Below, piece after piece: positions 23,677-37,084 of a DNA stretch of 64,000 nucleotides; position 1 is the first letter of the stretch; the number at the start of each line of letters is the position of its first letter. This stretch comes from Mercurialis annua (lineage: Eukaryota > Streptophyta > Magnoliopsida > Malpighiales > Euphorbiaceae). Below the pieces are notes generated by a model that saw only the letters and a list, made by a program, of their open reading frames with translations, searched no databases and was not told where the DNA came from. The DNA is taken from assembly GCF_937616625.2 (NCBI RefSeq), contig NC_065576.1, positions 7,690,501 to 7,754,500 of the forward strand. Reading direction: 5' to 3'. The position numbers and the translations under genes were made by a program.

Positions 23677-24477
23677 GGAGCGAATTCCGGCCACCATAAA
23701 CCTTTTCCGTCATGCTCTAAGGGTTAACCAATAATTCATCCATTTGTTTGCTTAAAATCTCAACTAAAACAACTCTCAATCTCATCCATAACACACAACA
23801 TACCAAAGCTAAAAACTCAATAACAACCCTAAGCTTTCTATCATCCAAATCACCATAAACAACCAATAAATCTTTAAATTAGTAATCATACCTTGATCCC
23901 CTTTGATTGTAGAGTATTTGCTTCCAAGATTTTGGTGTTTGGATGAGAAATTGTGAGTGTGTGGGAGTGATTTGTTGAGTTCGGCAATGGAGTCTTGAAG
24001 ATGAGGGTTTAATGCTTCTTGGTTTATCTAATGGAGTGAAGAAGATGCTTCTAGTGGATTTTATGATAGAGTACTTAAAGGCTAAAGTACCAAATTAACT
24101 CAACAACTTTCCTTTACAATTTAGTCCAATTCCGCAACTAATGTCGCGTCAATTTTTAATACGACCTCGGAATTCATTAACATTTTCACAATCACTTCCG
24201 AATAATATTTTATGGACGATATGATATAAATTATTAGCTTGGGACTAAATTTTTATTTTTATTTTAAATTATCCTTAATTATTAATTAGTCCCGCTAATA
24301 ACCGCTTCTAGCGAAATAATAATTTTCCAATTAAATTACTATTTCTCGACCAATTCAATTCATTAATTCTCACCATACTTCTTGACTTGAATCTCACTTC
24401 CGACTTATTAGACATAAATTTTTTAATGTAGGCTTCGTGGCGCAATCTAATTCTTAAATTTTTTACGGGTTATTACA

Positions 24478-24492
24478 TTCAGCCCCCCTTAT
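24478..24492 (-). other. Polypurine tract before LTR 1
   Basis: In element orientation ATAAGGGGGGCTGAA directly abuts the LTR start TGTAATAACC. This is the expected plus-strand priming site. Identical copies lie at 30525-30539 and 36572-36586. Confidence 0.8.
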
Positions 24493-27230
24493 AATAAATT
24501 CGTCCTCGAATTTAAGCTTTTGTCTCTTACTTAATCCATCGTAGTTTTTCGACATATTATTGCTCCACGTATCGCCTTTTGTAACGTTTACATATTTATA
24601 ACAAACTCGTTCTTATTACGTCCATAATCCTTATATAAACTTCTCATCTATGTTCTTATGAAATTGCCGCTTAATTCTACGTTTAATAATCACAACGTTT
24701 AACTTCTAAACATCCTCCTTAGGGGTGTCATATTCCAATATTGACCCGATCTAATTAGTTTTGTTAATCTCGACAATCTTTTCAGATACTTCTTCGCACA
24801 GTAACTCTTTGTTTACTTCTTCTGTCTGTGGTTGAATTCACAAAAGAGAAGTGTGATTCCAACTTTCTGCTTTTATCCAAAACGACTACATTTTTTTCAT
24901 AGGTGTTCTCGTTTCTTTTATATAATTTAAACTTGAATAATGACCTTTGTTATCAATCTTTTGATTCACTTTATGATGTTTGCTAATCTTCTTTAACATT
25001 GTCCAGTGAAGTTCTTAGCTTTGTCTTAACTTACCTCCCGGTCGTCTTATACTTCTTGCTTCAACATTTTTCACCGCTCCTATAACTAGAAGATCAAAAG
25101 TTACTCCTTCATACTTGTCAATGTGTTGCACTCTTGGTCGTTTGCATATCCATATATCATATTCTTACTGATATTTCGTCTATCAGTAAAACTGATCTTA
25201 TCCCTAGATCAATTTTATACTTCTTGACCCTATATATATCTTGACTATATAGAGTTCAATTATTTCTTAATTTCTTGTTACTTTCCATGTAACGTCCTTA
25301 ATTCTTTTCCTCGATTACCTTTATCGAGTGTCACTCAATATACGTAGGTTGTTTAAGCCTTATCTATGTCGATTAACTTAATCGATCTCTTCATATTCCT
25401 CCGTCCATTTTTAATTTATTTTATACTTCCTTATACTTGAATGGCTCTTTGCAGGTATCTTAGTTCAAGTTCTTATGGGTGTCCTTCTTTACTGTCTTTT
25501 GTTTCGAGCTATCCAATAACACCTTTGTGATATAGCTCAACCCCTTTGTTGAGTCTTTCCTTCCTATTCCTTTGCATCCATTGATGTCTATATGGCTTAT
25601 TAGCCTTATCGATCATTTACTTGTTTGCTTCTTTAAGCGTCGTCTATCTATATCCTTATTCTCCTTAGGGCTTATGTATTCGCATATTACGACTTCACAT
25701 CATCCTGTCTGTTATCTATATAAATCATATCTCGAGGTATCGATGTTTTCGATCATACATCTAGATGTCTTGTCTAGGTAAATTTTTTGAAATGATGCCT
25801 TTATTTCCATGCCTTCCGGCGACTTTATCACCCACTCGTTACTCTTGATCGTCGTTGCACCCCTTACTCTCGAGGTGACTTAATTGCCTTATACAATTCT
25901 TACCCTCAAAGGTTCTACCTATGAGGTGTGAGCTATGTTCACCATTGAACTATCTCTATACAATCTTTTATATTTGTTATTTCTCTTTGTTAAAGTTTAT
26001 ATATTGGTGTCACAGAAAATTCCATCTGGTTTTCTTACGTTTCAAATCAATTTGACTTTGCCCGCGGGACTTTCAAAACAATTTCTTTTCAAATCGAATA
26101 CAATTTCAATCGTATAGTTTCAAAACTTTTAGTATAATTGTGCATCAGAGTGATGACACCTCTCATTACTAAAGAGTTGCTATTTAAAATTCTTTGAATT
26201 GCTCGTATCAGCGAATGCATGATGCAGAGTAAAATTATGGTTTTATATCAAAATATTTATACATATATGCTGATACTGCAATGTGTTTTCAATCATGTCT
26301 TTCATGCTTCCTATGGCATACTATATGCTGAGTCTGCGCACAATTATACTTTCAAAAGAAATATCAAAACTTTATTTCTTTTGTAAACACCATAAGTCAA
26401 CTCAGACCGGAACTTCTGTGACATTTTAGCTTTTCTTTATTATAGCTTTTTATTGATTTTATTGATGTATTTTATTCTCATTCTCTATCCTCCTATCACA
26501 TACTATCAAGCTATGTTCAGGGCATAGCTCAGGTTATTCAGGCATATTTGACATTTTGTAGAGTATGTCAGACTCTTTTAATGTATGTTCTCTACGTCTT
26601 GTTCCCTTCCTAAAGGAATATCTTAGGTTATGCACCTAGGTTCTCATTCTCCCTAGTGCATCGTATGTTCGATAACGATCTATCTCTAATATGATGCGTC
26701 TATACCATAATGGCTTGCCTTAATGGCCAAACCATAGCTACTAAAAAAAATGTGATAGCACAAAGCATACGCATCGTACTTGGGGGTGCTTGACTAGATT
26801 CGCCCCGCTCTCGGATCACTATTCCTGATCGGCGGCCTTTGATTCGCTATTTCTGGTATACGGGAGGTACATCCTCTCCATTTGATATAGCGTGTGGCTG
26901 AGCCTTGTCTTGCACAGACATGCTTGTAAGAGTCCATTTCTCACGTCCTTCTCCGTATGCACATTGCATATGCATACTCTATCATAAATGAAACACGCAT
27001 CCTTATCGCATATACATAATCCTTATAGAACAAACTACGTTTCACACAACAATCGATTATAAAGACTCGCATCCTATCGAGGAGAGTTAGAAGTTTATAA
27101 ACAAACAAGGACCTATCAATGATATGACTCGAATCCTATAGCTGCAGTAGTTCCTAGCTTAACCTAGTGACAATGTCAAACCTAGGTACAGATGATCACC
27201 TATAAGCAATGGCCTATGAATCTAACCATT

Positions 27231-27242
27231 GCTCTGATACCA
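27231..27242 (-). other. Primer-binding site, initiator tRNA-Met type (copy 1)
   Basis: TGGTATCAGAGC on the minus strand, 4 bp after the LTR terminus GTGACA at 27247. This 12-mer is the complement of the 3' end of plant initiator tRNA-Met as used by many plant LTR retrotransposons. It fixes the element orientation. Confidence 0.9.
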
Positions 27243-27867
27243 CCTTTGTCACGACCCGAAATCTCAAGCCGCGAACGGCGCTAGGGAATGGGAGTGGTAG
27301 CTCCGAAACCCGTAGCAAGCCTAGAGATCACTATAAATTTTTCGCGAAACATTAACAAAATGTTTTTATAAAACTTCTTTAAACGATACAAAACGATCTT
27401 TAGAAATCAGGGTCTTACAAAGCGATAGCTCATATCAAGCAATGCCATGTTTCTCGCATATATATAAACGGTTTAAAAGCGCAGTTTAAAACCTTTCGTA
27501 CATATCAGAGCTTAGATAAAACATATAAAACCGTTTGACAAATCACTATACAAACATCTAAGGACTTGACTACTGCAGCACTACTGATCGACTCCTTCTT
27601 TCTGTACTCACAGACTTCTGGAACAAAGATAGAAGTTTGTCACTTCCGATACTATACACCTGAAACATAACACTATTGGGGGGGGTCAGACAATGCTGAG
27701 TGAGTTCGCATTTACTTAAGATATTATAAATATAAATTGCATAAACACATATTAAAATAAACAATAATGTTTGATCCGATGAAACCCTAATCTTAAATTC
27801 GTACTATTTCCTATTCGTATCCTGCTCATATTGTATCCATTAATTATATCAAATCATTTTAATCCGA

Positions 27868-28049
27868 GTGGTACGGTCCCGAGATAGTTCAACCGAGTTA
27901 CCGTTACCACGTGACATAGTCCCGAGATAGTTCAACCGAGTTACATCATGTCACTGCTAAATCCCAAGGTGTGAGTCCCGAGATAGTTCAACCGAGTTAC
28001 TCACTAGATACGGGTCCCGAGATAGTTCGACCGAGTTACCTCGTATCTA
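27868..28049 (-). repeat. Four hairpins with one shared loop (LTR 2)
   Basis: Exact copy of the cluster at 21821-22002, offset by 6,047 bp, with all four stems intact. Confidence 0.85.
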
Positions 28050-29607
28050 CCAAAATTATAATCCTCCTTTCCGATACCCAAACATGATTAGCGTATATTG
28101 AGCTCATATCAAACATTTTCAAATACAAAAATCTATCGACACTAATTCTATGACTGACCCAGACACTGGTGATCACACAGCCTATTGACGCCCAATAGGT
28201 AGCTCGTTTCCTCGGATAATTAAAGCAAACATCACAATTTACAAATAACAATAATATATCAAATAATGCACCCAAGCGATATTATGAACAAAGTATTCAC
28301 ATGAATTACCCAAGTAATAATGCATATGCAATGCAATTAATGAATTACCACATAATTATCAACTTATAATAATAATATACGAAAGTAAATTGCAGAACTC
28401 ACTGTTTTCTATCCAAAAGCTACGGTCATATCGCGTTCTTTAAGTACCGTGTTCCGTTGGTAGTCGCCTCGCCGAGTCTACGAAAATACGATAATGAATC
28501 GTAGTTAAAATGGATCCTAATCCAAAGGTGTTCTAACTATATAATACTTTGTGACTAAATCAATTTATTTTGCCTGGGAATAAATTGATTACGTTTTAAT
28601 ATTATAATCCCATAATTTATAGTTTTTCTTAGCTCGAAACGTCAATTTATAACTGAATTAATTAACGACTTTACATTTCGTTAATTAAAACTAGTTTTCC
28701 CAAAACTAGCTAATTAGCCGACTTTGGACTATTAAAAAGTTTATTTAAAATGGCCCGACTTCCAAACAAATTTGACATCCTTATAGTACCTAACCCCATC
28801 TACAACTTTCGTTTAGATTTTAAACTGAAATTATCGTCCTAAGGTGTCGGAAATTGGTCCTGAAGTCGACTCCTTAAAATTGGCAGTTTTGGACTGCAAA
28901 TTAGCTCACTACAGCTGCTGTTTCGGGCTTAGAAACAGAGCACGTAAACTAGTCATAATTCAAAATAAATTTGACATTCCTATAGTTCACAACGTCCTCT
29001 ACAATTTTCGTTTAGACCTTCAATTCAAAATCAAACCCGAAGATATCGGAAACTAGCCCCGAAGTTGCTTCCCCGGGCTGTTTTATCGACAGCAGAACAG
29101 CCCCATGGGCTGCTGTTTACAGCCACATTTCTTGTTGTCTGGCCACTGTTGCGGCAGCAGCTCTCTCATACTTTCATTCTCTGTTCCGTAACGAACAAAA
29201 CGACACTAAAACCGACTCGTTCCGACATTTCGTTAGCCCGCAATCCGGTCTCAAAGTTGACTCCTAATTCACATTTTAACTTTTAATTCAAAACAGTTTT
29301 GACTAATTCAAAACGTATTCAATCAACTTTTAATCCGTTCTAACGAAGTTTAATATCACTTTTAACTTCAATAATCAATACGTTAAAATTCCGCCAATCC
29401 ATTTTAATTAAATTTTACTCACTTTAACTTTCGAAACCAATTATTTTTGTAGTAGATAAACCATCCCTAACAACTCACCAAACGATCATTAAACTTATGT
29501 TTTTAACTCAAGCTTTAAACTATTCGAACGGGGGCCGAGTTAGCGTCACATTCTCGTTTTCCTCGGCGACCGAGGGCTGCGATGGCTGCCCTCAAAGGAC
29601 TGTTCAG

Positions 29608-29723
29608 CTCTGCTCATAAGAGCAGAGCCGAACTCTGCTCTCTTGGCAGAATTCTGCCGAAGCAGAATTCTGCTCTTGAGAGCAGAATTCGCTGCTCTTG
29701 GTGAGCAGCAATTGCTGCTCACC
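29608..29723 (-). repeat. GC-rich palindrome cluster (LTR 2)
   Basis: Same palindromes as 23561-23676, unchanged. Confidence 0.85.
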
Positions 29724-30524
29724 GGAGCGAATTCCGGCCACCATAAACCTTTTCCGTCATGCTCTAAGGGTTAACCAATAATTCATCCATTTGTTTGCTT
29801 AAAATCTCAACTAAAACAACTCTCAATCTCATCCATAACACACAACATACCAAAGCTAAAAACTCAATAACAACCCTAAGCTTTCTATCATCCAAATCAC
29901 CATAAACAACCAATAAATCTTTAAATTAGTAATCATACCTTGATCCCCTTTGATTGTAGAGTATTTGCTTCCAAGATTTTGGTGTTTGGATGAGAAATTG
30001 TGAGTGTGTGGGAGTGATTTGTTGAGTTCGGCAATGGAGTCTTGAAGATGAGGGTTTAATGCTTCTTGGTTTATCTAATGGAGTGAAGAAGATGCTTCTA
30101 GTGGATTTTATGATAGAGTACTTAAAGGCTAAAGTACCAAATTAACTCAACAACTTTCCTTTACAATTTAGTCCAATTCCGCAACTAATGTCGCGTCAAT
30201 TTTTAATACGACCTCGGAATTCATTAACATTTTCACAATCACTTCCGAATAATATTTTATGGACGATATGATATAAATTATTAGCTTGGGACTAAATTTT
30301 TATTTTTATTTTAAATTATCCTTAATTATTAATTAGTCCCGCTAATAACCGCTTCTAGCGAAATAATAATTTTCCAATTAAATTACTATTTCTCGACCAA
30401 TTCAATTCATTAATTCTCACCATACTTCTTGACTTGAATCTCACTTCCGACTTATTAGACATAAATTTTTTAATGTAGGCTTCGTGGCGCAATCTAATTC
30501 TTAAATTTTTTACGGGTTATTACA

Positions 30525-33293
30525 TTCAGCCCCCCTTATAATAAATTCGTCCTCGAATTTAAGCTTTTGTCTCTTACTTAATCCATCGTAGTTTTTCGAC
30601 ATATTATTGCTCCACGTATCGCCTTTTGTAACGTTTACATATTTATAACAAACTCGTTCTTATTACGTCCATAATCCTTATATAAACTTCTCATCTATGT
30701 TCTTATGAAATTGCCGCTTAATTCTACGTTTAATAATCACAACGTTTAACTTCTAAACATCCTCCTTAGGGGTGTCATATTCCAATATTGACCCGATCTA
30801 ATTAGTTTTGTTAATCTCGACAATCTTTTCAGATACTTCTTCGCACAGTAACTCTTTGTTTACTTCTTCTGTCTGTGGTTGAATTCACAAAAGAGAAGTG
30901 TGATTCCAACTTTCTGCTTTTATCCAAAACGACTACATTTTTTTCATAGGTGTTCTCGTTTCTTTTATATAATTTAAACTTGAATAATGACCTTTGTTAT
31001 CAATCTTTTGATTCACTTTATGATGTTTGCTAATCTTCTTTAACATTGTCCAGTGAAGTTCTTAGCTTTGTCTTAACTTACCTCCCGGTCGTCTTATACT
31101 TCTTGCTTCAACATTTTTCACCGCTCCTATAACTAGAAGATCAAAAGTTACTCCTTCATACTTGTCAATGTGTTGCACTCTTGGTCGTTTGCATATCCAT
31201 ATATCATATTCTTACTGATATTTCGTCTATCAGTAAAACTGATCTTATCCCTAGATCAATTTTATACTTCTTGACCCTATATATATCTTGACTATATAGA
31301 GTTCAATTATTTCTTAATTTCTTGTTACTTTCCATGTAACGTCCTTAATTCTTTTCCTCGATTACCTTTATCGAGTGTCACTCAATATACGTAGGTTGTT
31401 TAAGCCTTATCTATGTCGATTAACTTAATCGATCTCTTCATATTCCTCCGTCCATTTTTAATTTATTTTATACTTCCTTATACTTGAATGGCTCTTTGCA
31501 GGTATCTTAGTTCAAGTTCTTATGGGTGTCCTTCTTTACTGTCTTTTGTTTCGAGCTATCCAATAACACCTTTGTGATATAGCTCAACCCCTTTGTTGAG
31601 TCTTTCCTTCCTATTCCTTTGCATCCATTGATGTCTATATGGCTTATTAGCCTTATCGATCATTTACTTGTTTGCTTCTTTAAGCGTCGTCTATCTATAT
31701 CCTTATTCTCCTTAGGGCTTATGTATTCGCATATTACGACTTCACATCATCCTGTCTGTTATCTATATAAATCATATCTCGAGGTATCGATGTTTTCGAT
31801 CATACATCTAGATGTCTTGTCTAGGTAAATTTTTTGAAATGATGCCTTTATTTCCATGCCTTCCGGCGACTTTATCACCCACTCGTTACTCTTGATCGTC
31901 GTTGCACCCCTTACTCTCGAGGTGACTTAATTGCCTTATACAATTCTTACCCTCAAAGGTTCTACCTATGAGGTGTGAGCTATGTTCACCATTGAACTAT
32001 CTCTATACAATCTTTTATATTTGTTATTTCTCTTTGTTAAAGTTTATATATTGGTGTCACAGAAAATTCCATCTGGTTTTCTTACGTTTCAAATCAATTT
32101 GACTTTGCCCGCGGGACTTTCAAAACAATTTCTTTTCAAATCGAATACAATTTCAATCGTATAGTTTCAAAACTTTTAGTATAATTGTGCATCAGAGTGA
32201 TGACACCTCTCATTACTAAAGAGTTGCTATTTAAAATTCTTTGAATTGCTCGTATCAGCGAATGCATGATGCAGAGTAAAATTATGGTTTTATATCAAAA
32301 TATTTATACATATATGCTGATACTGCAATGTGTTTTCAATCATGTCTTTCATGCTTCCTATGGCATACTATATGCTGAGTCTGCGCACAATTATACTTTC
32401 AAAAGAAATATCAAAACTTTATTTCTTTTGTAAACACCATAAGTCAACTCAGACCGGAACTTCTGTGACATTTTAGCTTTTCTTTATTATAGCTTTTTAT
32501 TGATTTTATTGATGTATTTTATTCTCATTCTCTATCCTCCTATCACATACTATCAAGCTATGTTCAGGGCATAGCTCAGGTTATTCAGGCATATTTGACA
32601 TTTTGTAGAGTATGTCAGACTCTTTTAATGTATGTTCTCTACGTCTTGTTCCCTTCCTAAAGGAATATCTTAGGTTATGCACCTAGGTTCTCATTCTCCC
32701 TAGTGCATCGTATGTTCGATAACGATCTATCTCTAATATGATGCGTCTATACCATAATGGCTTGCCTTAATGGCCAAACCATAGCTACTAAAAAAAATGT
32801 GATAGCACAAAGCATACGCATCGTACTTGGGGGTGCTTGACTAGATTCGCCCCGCTCTCGGATCACTATTCCTGATCGGCGGCCTTTGATTCGCTATTTC
32901 TGGTATACGGGAGGTACATCCTCTCCATTTGATATAGCGTGTGGCTGAGCCTTGTCTTGCACAGACATGCTTGTAAGAGTCCATTTCTCACGTCCTTCTC
33001 CGTATGCACATTGCATATGCATACTCTATCATAAATGAAACACGCATCCTTATCGCATATACATAATCCTTATAGAACAAACTACGTTTCACACAGCAAT
33101 CGATTATAAAGACTCGCATCCTATCGAGGAGAGTTAGAAGTTTATAAACAAACAAGGACCTATCAATGATATGACTCGAATCCTATAGCTGCAGTAGTTC
33201 CTAGCTTAACCTAGTGACAATGTCAAACCTAGGTACAGATGATCACCTATAAGCAATGGCCTATGAATCTAACCATTGCTCTGATACCACCTT
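30525..33293 (-). mobile_element. Retrotransposon internal region, copy 2 (2,769 bp, non-coding)
   Basis: Same length as copy 1 and almost the same sequence (one visible difference is CACACAGCAATCG near 33093 versus CACACAACAATCG near 27046). Has the polypurine tract at 30525-30539 and the primer-binding site at 33278-33289. No coding frame. Confidence 0.85.
33278..33289 (-). other. Primer-binding site, initiator tRNA-Met type (copy 2)
   Basis: TGGTATCAGAGC on the minus strand, 4 bp inside LTR 3, identical to the site at 27231-27242. Confidence 0.9.
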
Positions 33294-33914
33294 TGTCACG
33301 ACCCGAAATCTCAAGCCGCGAACGGCGCTAGGGAATGGGAGTGGTAGCTCCGAAACCCGTAGCAAGCCTAGAGATCACTATAAATTTTTCGCGAAACATT
33401 AACAAAATGTTTTTATAAAACTTCTTTAAACGATACAAAACGATCTTTAGAAATCAGGGTCTTACAAAGCGATAGCTCATATCAAGCAATGCCATGTTTC
33501 TCGCATATATATAAACGGTTTAAAAGCGCAGTTTAAAACCTTTCGTACATATCAGAGCTTAGATAAAACATATAAAACCGTTTGACAAATCACTATACAA
33601 ACATCTAAGGACTTGACTACTGCAGCACTACTGATCGACTCCTTCTTTCTGTACTCACAGACTTCTGGAACAAAGATAGAAGTCTGTCACTTCCGATACT
33701 ATACACCTGAAACATAACACTATTGGGGGGGGTCAGACAATGCTGAGTGAGTTCGCATTTACTTAAGATATTATAAATATAAATTGCATAAACACATATT
33801 AAAATAAACAATAATGTTTGATCCGATGAAACCCTAATCTTAAATTCGTACTATTTCCTATTCGTATCCTGCTCATATTGTATCCATTAATTATATCAAA
33901 TCATTTTAATCCGA

Positions 33915-34096
33915 GTGGTACGGTCCCGAGATAGTTCAACCGAGTTACCGTTACCACGTGACATAGTCCCGAGATAGTTCAACCGAGTTACATCATGTCA
34001 CTGCTAAATCCCAAGGTGTGAGTCCCGAGATAGTTCAACCGAGTTACTCACTAGATACGGGTCCCGAGATAGTTCGACCGAGTTACCTCGTATCTA
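33915..34096 (-). repeat. Four hairpins with one shared loop (LTR 3)
   Basis: Third copy of the cluster, identical stems and loops, offset 6,047 bp from the LTR 2 copy. Confidence 0.85.
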
Positions 34097-35654
34097 CCAA
34101 AATTATAATCCTCCTTTCCGATACCCAAACATGATTAGCGTATATTGAGCTCATATCAAACATTTTCAAATACAAAAATCTATCGACACTAATTCTATGA
34201 CTGACCCAGACACTGGTGATCACACAGCCTATTGACGCCCAATAGGTAGCTCGTTTCCTCGGATAATTAAAGCAAACATCACAATTTACAAATAACAATA
34301 ATATATCAAATAATGCACCCAAGCGATATTATGAACAAAGTATTCACATGAATTACCCAAGTAATAATGCATATGCAATGCAATTAATGAATTACCACAT
34401 AATTATCAACTTATAATAATAATATACGAAAGTAAATTGCAGAACTCACTGTTTTCTATCCAAAAGCTACGGTCATATCGCGTTCTTTAAGTACCGTGTT
34501 CCGTTGGTAGTCGCCTCGCCGAGTCTACGAAAATACGATAATGAATCGTAGTTAAAATGGATCCTAATCCAAAGGTGTTCTAACTATATAATACTTTGTG
34601 ACTAAATCAATTTATTTTGCCTGGGAATAAATTGATTACGTTTTAATATTATAATCCCATAATTTATAGTTTTTCTTAGCTCGAAACGTCAATTTATAAC
34701 TGAATTAATTAACGACTTTACATTTCGTTAATTAAAACTAGTTTTCCCAAAACTAGCTAATTAGCCGACTTTGGACTATTAAAACGTTTATTTAAAATGG
34801 CCCGACTTCCAAACAAATTTGACATCCTTATAGTACCTAACCCCATCTACAACTTTCGTTTAGATTTTAAACTGAAATTATCGTCCTAAGGTGTCGGAAA
34901 TTGGTCCTGAAGTCGACTCCTTAAAATTGGCAGTTTTGGACTGCAAATTAGCTCACTACAGCTGCTGTTTCGGGCTTAGAAACAGAGCACGTAAACTAGT
35001 CATAATTCAAAATAAATTTGACATTCCTATAGTTCACAACGTCCTCTACAATTTTCGTTTAGACCTTCAATTCAAAATCAAACCCGAAGATATCGGAAAC
35101 TAGCCCCGAAGTTGCTTCCCCGGGCTGTTTTATCGACAGCAGAACAGCCCCATGGGCTGCTGTTTACAGCCACATTTCTTGTTGTCTGGCCACTGTTGCG
35201 GCAGCAGCTCTCTCATACTTTCATTCTCTGTTCCGTAACGAACAAAACGACACTAAAACCGACTCGTTCCGACATTTCGTTAGCCCGCAATCCGGTCTCA
35301 AAGTTGACTCCTAATTCACATTTTAACTTTTAATTCAAAACAGTTTTGACTAATTCAAAACGTATTCAATCAACTTTTAATCCGTTCTAATGAAGTTTAA
35401 TATCACTTTTAACTTCAATAATCAATACGTTAAAATTCCGCCAATCCATTTTAATTAAATTTTACTCACTTTAACTTTCGAAACCAATTATTTTTGTAGT
35501 AGATAAACCATCCCTAACAACTCACCAAACGATCATTAAACTTATGTTTTTAACTCAAGCTTTAAACTATTCGAACGGGGGCCGAGTTAGCGTCACATTC
35601 TCGTTTTCCTCGGCGACCGAGGGCTGCGATGGCTGCCCTCAAAGGACTGTTCAG

Positions 35655-35770
35655 CTCTGCTCATAAGAGCAGAGCCGAACTCTGCTCTCTTGGCAGAATT
35701 CTGCCGAAGCAGAATTCTGCTCTTGAGAGCAGAATTCGCTGCTCTTGGTGAGCAGCAATTGCTGCTCACC
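35655..35770 (-). repeat. GC-rich palindrome cluster (LTR 3)
   Basis: Same palindromes as in LTR 1 and LTR 2. Confidence 0.85.
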
Positions 35771-36571
35771 GGAGCGAATTCCGGCCACCATAAACCTTTT
35801 CCGTCATGCTCTAAGGGTTAACCAATAATTCATCCATTTGTTTGCTTAAAATCTCAACTAAAACAACTCTCAATCTCATCCATAACACACAACATACCAA
35901 AGCTAAAAACTCAATAACAACCCTAAGCTTTCTATCATCCAAATCACCATAAACAACCAATAAATCTTTAAATTAGTAATCATACCTTGATCCCCTTTGA
36001 TTGTAGAGTATTTGCTTCCAAGATTTTGGTGTTTGGATGAGAAATTGTGAGTGTGTGGGAGTGATTTGTTGAGTTCGGCAATGGAGTCTTGAAGATGAGG
36101 GTTTAATGCTTCTTGGTTTATCTAATGGAGTGAAGAAGATGCTTCTAGTGGATTTTATGATAGAGTACTTAAAGGCTAAAGTACCAAATTAACTCAACAA
36201 CTTTCCTTTACAATTTAGTCCAATTCCGCAACTAATGTCGCGTCAATTTTTAATACGACCTCGGAATTCATTAACATTTTCACAATCACTTCCGAATAAT
36301 ATTTTATGGACGATATGATATAAATTATTAGCTTGGGACTAAATTTTTATTTTTATTTTAAATTATCCTTAATTATTAATTAGTCCCGCTAATAACCGCT
36401 TCTAGCGAAATAATAATTTTCCAATTAAATTACTATTTCTCGACCAATTCAATTCATTAATTCTCACCATACTTCTTGACTTGAATCTCACTTCCGACTT
36501 ATTAGACATAAATTTTTTAATGTAGGCTTCGTGGCGCAATCTAATTCTTAAATTTTTTACGGGTTATTACA

Positions 36572-36935
36572 TTCAGCCCCCCTTATAATAAATTCGTCCT
36601 CGAATTTAAGCTTTTGTCTCTTACTTAATCCATCGTAGTTTTTCGACATATTATTGCTCCACGTATCGCCTTTTGTAACGTTTACATATTTATAACAAAC
36701 TCGTTCTTATTACGTCCATAATCCTTATATAAACTTCTCATCTATGTTCTTATGAAATTGCCGCTTAATTCTACGTTTAATAATCACAACGTTTAACTTC
36801 TAAACATCCTCCTTAGGGGTGTCATATTCCAATATTGACCCGATCTAATTAGTTTTGTTAATCTCGACAATCTTTTCAGATACTTCTTCGCACAGTAACT
36901 CTTTGTTTACTTCTTCTGTCTGTGGTTGAATTCAC
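36572..36935 (-). mobile_element. Truncated third internal region
   Basis: The first 364 bp next to LTR 3 match the polypurine-tract side of the internal regions. The match stops abruptly after TTGAATTCAC (36926-36935), where copies 1 and 2 continue AAAAGAGAAG. Everything upstream of this internal region, including its own 5' LTR, is missing. Confidence 0.9.
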
Positions 36936-37084
36936 TAATGAGTAAATTGAATGTGTACATTATATTAGATAGGGGTATGATAAAAAAAAGTAAGGAAAAT
37001 TTTACAAAATCTATAAACAATAATTATTTTTCTTAAACTGTATGATAAAAATAAAGTGAACAACTCTATTGGGACGGAGGGAGT
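36936..37084. mobile_element. Truncated Stowaway-like MITE at the array breakpoint
   Basis: The right end reads GGGACGGAGGGAG followed by TA, a typical Stowaway terminus. Its partner end (CTCCCTCCGTCC) is absent because the retrotransposon sequence begins at 36935. About 150 bp remain, against about 260 bp for the complete copies at 19725 and 52479. Confidence 0.6.

Larger units (their letters stand above)
21197..24477 (-). mobile_element. LTR 1 of the tandem array (3,281 bp)
   Basis: In element orientation it starts TGTAATAACCCG (at 24477) and ends GGTCGTGACA (at 21197). It is the most downstream LTR of the array. It differs from LTR 2 and LTR 3 by a handful of substitutions and by an 11-base instead of 8-base G run at 21628-21638. 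It contains the four-hairpin cluster (21821-22002) and a GC-rich palindrome cluster (23561-23676). Its short reading frames recur in all three LTRs but look like chance frames. Confidence 0.92.
24478..27246 (-). mobile_element. Retrotransposon internal region, copy 1 (2,769 bp, non-coding)
   Basis: Bounded at the 5' side (minus strand) by a primer-binding site 4 bp after LTR 2, and at the 3' side by a polypurine tract against LTR 1. No frame longer than about 70 codons is present on either strand and no gag or pol motif was recognised. The segment before the polypurine tract (AAATTCGAGGACGAATTTAT, in element orientation) resembles the end of Ty3/gypsy internal regions of plants. This points to a LARD-type non-autonomous derivative. 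Confidence 0.85.
27247..30524 (-). mobile_element. LTR 2 of the tandem array (3,278 bp)
   Basis: Same termini as LTR 1. It is shared between two element units: it is the 5' LTR of the unit to its left and the 3' LTR of the unit to its right. It is nearly identical to LTR 1 and LTR 3; examples of private or partly shared differences are AAGTTTGTC near 27637 and GGATAATTAA near 28216. Includes the hairpin cluster at 27868-28049 and the palindromes at 29608-29723. Confidence 0.92.
33294..36571 (-). mobile_element. LTR 3 of the tandem array (3,278 bp)
   Basis: Complete LTR with the same termini. It carries a few private changes (AAAACGTTTA near 34783, TCTAATGAAG near 35388) and shares others with LTR 2. 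Hairpin cluster at 33915-34096 and palindromes at 35655-35770 are unchanged. Confidence 0.92.

Noticed and set aside
21197..33293. Two independent complete retrotransposon insertions
   Set aside because: No target duplications separate the units, and the middle LTR is shared exactly between them, so they form one array.
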